The notes beneath the pieces were generated by a model, which had not been told where the DNA came from, made no database searches, and was given only the letters and a program-made list of their open reading frames with translations. The position numbers and the translations under genes were made by a program. A stretch of DNA of 64,000 nt from Nocardioides sp. YIM 152315 (GTDB lineage Bacteria; Actinomycetota; Actinomycetes; Propionibacteriales; Nocardioidaceae): positions 1-64,000 of the forward strand of contig NZ_JARGER010000017.1 of assembly GCF_029210375.1 (NCBI RefSeq), written 5' to 3'. Shown piece after piece: positions 60,813-64,000 of this stretch (its first letter is position 1; every line of letters begins with the position of its first letter).

Positions 60813-60883
60813 TCACCCCACGAAATCGCGGGCTTCCCCCGCTTCGCTCCTCCAGCCCACGATTCCGAGGGGACCCCGAGTGA
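60809..60883 (+). repeat. 75-nt element with a 24-codon frame inside the hydroxylase operon
   Basis: A GTG (60809) overlaps the FAD-subunit stop by 4 nt, and AAGGAG lies just upstream. The frame reads MITPRNRGLPPLRSSSPRFR then GDPE, and its TGA overlaps the GTG of the 2Fe-2S gene by 4 nt. The peptide agrees at 14 of 24 positions with the frame at 39651-39725, which has the same length and the same overlap with the next gene. It may be a translated coupling peptide or a mobile repeat that provides the GAGGGG ribosome site to the next gene. Confidence 0.6.
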
Positions 60884-61365
60884 GCGAGGAGCTCCACGAC
60901 CTACGGGTGACGGTCAACGGCGCCACCCACGACATCCGGGTCCCCGCGCGGCGGCTGCTGTCGGACGCCCTGCGCCACGACCTCGGGCTCACCGGAACCC
61001 ACGTCGGCTGCGAGCACGGCGTCTGCGGCGCCTGCACGATCCTGGTCGACGGGGCGCCGACGCGCGCGTGCCTGATGTTCGCTGTCTCCGCGCAGGGTGC
61101 CGAGATCACGACCGTCGAGGGCCTGACCAACGCCGATGGCTCTCTCGGCCCGGTGCAGCAGGCGTTCGCCGAGTGCCACGGCCTGCAGTGCGGCTTCTGC
61201 ACGCCGGGCTTCCTGACCACGATCACCGCCGGCCTGCGCGACAACCCCCGGCCCACGCACGAGGAGGCCCGCGACATGGTCGCCGGCAACCTGTGCCGCT
61301 GCACCGGCTACCAGAACATCGTGAAGGCGGTCGAGCGCGCCGCGGAGATCCAGGCGAACGCATGA
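60880..61365 (+). CDS. Molybdenum hydroxylase 2Fe-2S subunit (XdhC/CoxS-like)
   Basis: A 161-residue protein with two 2Fe-2S clusters. The plant-type cluster uses Cys44, Cys49, Cys52 and Cys64 (GCEHGVCGACT). The second cluster in the helical domain uses Cys104, Cys107, Cys139 and Cys141 (QCGFC; CRCTGY). It passes electrons from the molybdenum centre to FAD. The GTG start is preceded by GAGGGG within the 75-nt repeat element. Its stop overlaps the next gene by 4 nt. Confidence 0.94.
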   Translation: MSEELHDLRVTVNGATHDIRVPARRLLSDALRHDLGLTGTHVGCEHGVCGACTILVDGAPTRACLMFAVSAQGAEITTVEGLTNADGSLGPVQQAFAECHGLQCGFCTPGFLTTITAGLRDNPRPTHEEARDMVAGNLCRCTGYQNIVKAVERAAEIQANA

Positions 61366-63773
61366 CCACCAAGCTGATGGGCCAGAAGGTCCAGCGCGTC
61401 GAGGACCAGCGCTTCCTGCGCGGCCAGGGCCGGTACGTCGACGACGTCGCCGTCGAGCCCCCCGGAAGTCCACGGAGCGTCCTGCACGCCGCCGTCCTGC
61501 GGTCGCCGCACGCGCACGCCCGCATCCTCGACATCGACGTGTCCGACGTGCTCGACGTCGAAGGCGTGCACGCGGTCTACACCTACGACGACCTCGCGTC
61601 GTGCACTCCGCAGATGGCTGAGCCGCTGCCGCTGCTGATCCCGCACCCCGCGCTCACCCACGGTCGCACCCAGTACGCGCTGGCGAAGGATGAGGTCAAC
61701 TACGTCGGCGAGGCGATCGCGTTCGTGGTGGCCGACGACCGCTACCTCGCCGAGGACGCCGTGTCCCGGATCCGGGTCGACTACGAGTTCCTGACGCCCG
61801 TGGTGGGCATCGACGCCGCCCGTGCCGCCACGGCACTGGTGCACGACGACGTGCCCGGCAACGTCGGTGCGCGCATGGAGCAGACCGTCGGCGACGCGCC
61901 GGCCGCCATCGCGAAGGCGCCGCACCGTCTCGAGCTCGACCTCACCGTCGAGCGCAGCGCCTGCATGCCGATGGAGGGCCGCGGCACCGTGGCCCGCTGG
62001 GACCCCGACCTCAGCCGGCTCCAGCTGTGGACGTCGACCCAGAGCTCGACCGGCGTCCGCGCGGCCGTGGCGGTCAAGATGGGTCTCGACCTCGGCCAGG
62101 TCGACGTGATCACCCCCGACGTGGGTGGCGGCTTCGGCGTCAAGATCAACCACCCGTGGCCCGAGGAGCTCCTCGTGCCGATGGCGGCCAGGGCGCTGGG
62201 TCGCACGGTGAAGTTCACCGAGGACCGCCGCGAGCACTTCATCTCCTCAGCCCACGAGCGCGGCCAGGTGCAGCACATCGAGGTCGGCTTCGACGACGAC
62301 GGACGCCTGCTCGGGCTGGACGTTGAGTTCTGGCACGACCACGGCGCGTTCACGCCGTACGGTCTGATCGTCCCGATCATCACCTCGACGCAGCTGCTCG
62401 GGCCCTACAAGCCGCAGAACTACCGGGTCGTCTTCGAGTCGCTCTACACCAACACGGTGATCGTCACGCCCTACCGCGGCGCCGGCCGCCCCCAGGGCTG
62501 CTACGCGATGGAGCGCACGATGGACGCGATCGCGAAGTACCTCGGCAAGGATCGCGCCGACGTGCGCGCGGTGAACTTCATCCAGCCCGACGAGTTCCCC
62601 TACGACCAGGGCCTGATCTTCCAGGACGGCCGCGAGCTGGAGTACGACTCCGGCGACTACCCGGCATCCCTGGAGAAGATCAAGAAGCTCGTCGGCTGGG
62701 AGGAGTTCCCGGCGTTCAAGGCGGAGATGGCCGCACAGGGCCGCAAGGTCGGCATCGGCCTCGCCTGCTACGTCGAGGGCACCGGCGTCGGCCCCTACGA
62801 GGGCGCCCACGTGCACATCGAGACCTCGGGCAGGGTCAAGGTGGCGACCGGCCTGACCACGCAGGGCCAGGGCCACGCCACGGTCTTCGCGCAGCTGGTC
62901 GCCGACGAGCTCGGGTGCTCGTTCGAGGACGTCGAGGTCGTCACCGGCGACACCCGCCGGATGCCGTACGCCGTGGGCACGTTCGCCTCGCGCGCCGCGG
63001 TGATGAGCGGCTCCGCCATCCATCTCGCCGCCAAGCGAGCCAAGGAGAAGGTGCTCAAGATCGCCGCCGAGGCGCTCGAGGCCGACGAGTCGGACCTCCA
63101 GATCGTCGGCGGCGTCGTGTCGGTGAAGGGCTCGCCCGGCACCTCGATCGACCTCGGCACGGTGTCGGTGCTGTCCAACCCGCTGCGCTACGCCTTCGAC
63201 GAGAAGTCCAAGGCCGCCACCCAGTTCTCCGTCGGCGACCCCGGCAAGCCGCCGGTGGCCGAGGACGACGAGCCCGGGCTCGAGGGCAAGGACTTCTACT
63301 CGCCCGAGCGTGCGACGTTCGCCTCCGGCATGCACGCCGTCATCGTCGAGACCGACCCGGAGACGGCCGAGATCACGATCCTCAAGTACGCCGTCGTCCA
63401 CGACTGCGGCCACCTGATTAACCCGATGATCGTCGAGGGTCAGATCCACGGTGGCGTCGCCCAGGGCATCGGGGGGGCGCTCTACGAGCGGATGGCGTAC
63501 GACGACTCGGGCCAGCTGCTCAACGCGTCGTTCATGGACTTCCTGATGCCCTACGTCACCGAGATCCCCGACGGCATCGACATCGACCACCTCGAGACGC
63601 CGTCTCCGCTCAACCCACTCGGCATCAAGGGCGCCGGCGAGGCCGGAGTCATCCCGTCGGCCGCCGTGTTCGCCGCCGCGATCGAGGACGCCGAGGGCAT
63701 CCCGATCACCGCGATGCCGATCTCCCCGTCCGAACTGTTCACCCTCCGCCACTCCCGGGAGCACTCCGCATGA
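61362..63773 (+). CDS. Molybdenum hydroxylase large subunit (XdhA/CoxL form II-like)
   Basis: An 803-residue molybdopterin-binding subunit. It has the N-terminal RVEDQRFLRGQGRYVDD, the cofactor glycine motif GGGFGVKINHPWPEE, the loop PYRGAGRPQGCYAMER, TGLTTQGQGHATVFAQ, and the catalytic Glu760 in GIKGAGEAGVIPS. The loop is GAGR, not the CSFR of true aerobic CO dehydrogenase, so this is a form II/xanthine dehydrogenase-like enzyme. With the PucR-type regulator and permease nearby, xanthine or hypoxanthine oxidation is the best guess, but other N-heterocycles are possible. The cofactor needs MoeZ-type sulfur transfer. Confidence 0.92.
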   Translation: MTTKLMGQKVQRVEDQRFLRGQGRYVDDVAVEPPGSPRSVLHAAVLRSPHAHARILDIDVSDVLDVEGVHAVYTYDDLASCTPQMAEPLPLLIPHPALTHGRTQYALAKDEVNYVGEAIAFVVADDRYLAEDAVSRIRVDYEFLTPVVGIDAARAATALVHDDVPGNVGARMEQTVGDAPAAIAKAPHRLELDLTVERSACMPMEGRGTVARWDPDLSRLQLWTSTQSSTGVRAAVAVKMGLDLGQVDVITPDVGGGFGVKINHPWPEELLVPMAARALGRTVKFTEDRREHFISSAHERGQVQHIEVGFDDDGRLLGLDVEFWHDHGAFTPYGLIVPIITSTQLLGPYKPQNYRVVFESLYTNTVIVTPYRGAGRPQGCYAMERTMDAIAKYLGKDRADVRAVNFIQPDEFPYDQGLIFQDGRELEYDSGDYPASLEKIKKLVGWEEFPAFKAEMAAQGRKVGIGLACYVEGTGVGPYEGAHVHIETSGRVKVATGLTTQGQGHATVFAQLVADELGCSFEDVEVVTGDTRRMPYAVGTFASRAAVMSGSAIHLAAKRAKEKVLKIAAEALEADESDLQIVGGVVSVKGSPGTSIDLGTVSVLSNPLRYAFDEKSKAATQFSVGDPGKPPVAEDDEPGLEGKDFYSPERATFASGMHAVIVETDPETAEITILKYAVVHDCGHLINPMIVEGQIHGGVAQGIGGALYERMAYDDSGQLLNASFMDFLMPYVTEIPDGIDIDHLETPSPLNPLGIKGAGEAGVIPSAAVFAAAIEDAEGIPITAMPISPSELFTLRHSREHSA

Positions 63774-64000
63774 AGATCGCCGGTTCCAACGTCGTCGAGT
63801 TCCCCGTCGCGACGGTCTGGGACGCCCTGCTCGACCCGCGCGTCCTGGTCGCGACCATCCCCGGCTGCTCGGCGCTGACGGCCACGGGCGAGAACGCTTA
63901 CGACATGACCGTCACCGCGGGCGTCGCCGCGATCAAGGGCACCTACCAGGGCCAGTGCACGCTCTCGGACCTCAAGGACCACGAGTCACTGGTGATGCGG
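63770..64000 (+). CDS. CoxG-like SRPBCC-domain protein (partial)
   Basis: The first 77 codons of a gene cut by the window end. The peptide MKIAGSNVVEFPVATVWDALLDPRVLVATIPGC... and IKGTYQGQCTLSDLKDHESLVM is the N-terminal half of a CoxG/SRPBCC domain. CoxG proteins recruit molybdenum hydroxylases to the membrane or help electron transfer. The ATG overlaps the large-subunit stop by 4 nt, so it belongs to the same operon. Confidence 0.85.
   Translation, partial: MKIAGSNVVEFPVATVWDALLDPRVLVATIPGCSALTATGENAYDMTVTAGVAAIKGTYQGQCTLSDLKDHESLVMR

Noticed and set aside
61362..64000. Aerobic carbon monoxide dehydrogenase (CoxMSL with CoxG)
   Set aside because: The large subunit has GAGR in the active-site loop instead of the CSFR sequence of form I CO dehydrogenase, and the neighbourhood is purine-related.

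Overview
The window is 64 kb of very GC-rich chromosome from a Gram-positive actinobacterium, most probably Nocardioides or another Nocardioidaceae member. The basis is the codon usage, the frequent GTG starts, the many 1-4 nt stop/start overlaps, the actinobacterial acyl-CoA carboxylase with an epsilon subunit, and many starts placed 6-7 nt after a TAnnnT element (leaderless transcripts). No rRNA, tRNA, transposase, phage gene or CRISPR array was seen. No gene-free stretch exceeds 300 bases.

Layout. 44-6292: small enzymes (uronate dehydrogenase-like, heme oxygenase, purine nucleoside phosphorylase, VOC protein, gamma-glutamylcyclotransferase), dihydrolipoyl dehydrogenase, and a disulfide-less relative of it. 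6361-8856: tandem secreted SpoIID/LytB-domain proteins. 8837-19767 (minus strand): BenE-type transporter, pyruvate carboxylase, two bacterial PH-domain membrane proteins, biotinylated acyl-CoA carboxylase alpha chain, and a large polytopic membrane protein. 19965-26040: acyl-CoA dehydrogenase, an OFA-type MFS carrier with a 43-residue membrane partner, GtrA, Maf, and a TetR/MFS efflux pair around a clear operator. 26048-30694: GH6 lipoprotein, long-linker response regulator, lipoprotein, and a processive GT2. 30864-38837: carboxylase epsilon and beta chains, divergent biotin ligase, PH protein, adenylate cyclase, orphan winged-helix protein, purK, purE, and a PHP phosphoesterase. 38806-41205: SDR, ParA-like ATPase, L,D-transpeptidase. 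41259-51635: RNA helicase, ferritin-like protein, DUF3107, TetR and MoeZ, then a secreted protease and the DUF4129/MoxR/DUF58 operon ending in an alkyltransferase-like gene; the gene set resembles the Rv3204-Rv3211 neighbourhood of mycobacteria. 51678-53500: DrrAB-type ABC exporter.

53523-64000 is the most coherent specialised block and continues past the right edge. It is a nitrogen-scavenging locus. Three overlapping genes (DUF2877, FdrA, DUF1116) match the subunits of oxamic transcarbamylase (AllFGH of E. coli). They are transcribed divergently from a PucR-type regulator across only 36 bp. The regulator is followed by an NCS2 nucleobase permease and a molybdenum hydroxylase operon (FAD, 2Fe-2S and Mo subunits, then CoxG-like). 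Together these suggest purine uptake, xanthine-type hydroxylation and disposal of the ureide breakdown product oxamate.

Non-coding structure includes three dispersed repeat families, each seen twice: a compound double-hairpin element (10075-10156, 28344-28422), a 27-33 nt palindrome (41209-41241 and inside fdrA at 55346-55372), and a 75-nt element that is itself a 24-codon reading frame overlapping the next gene by 4 nt (39651-39725, 60809-60883).
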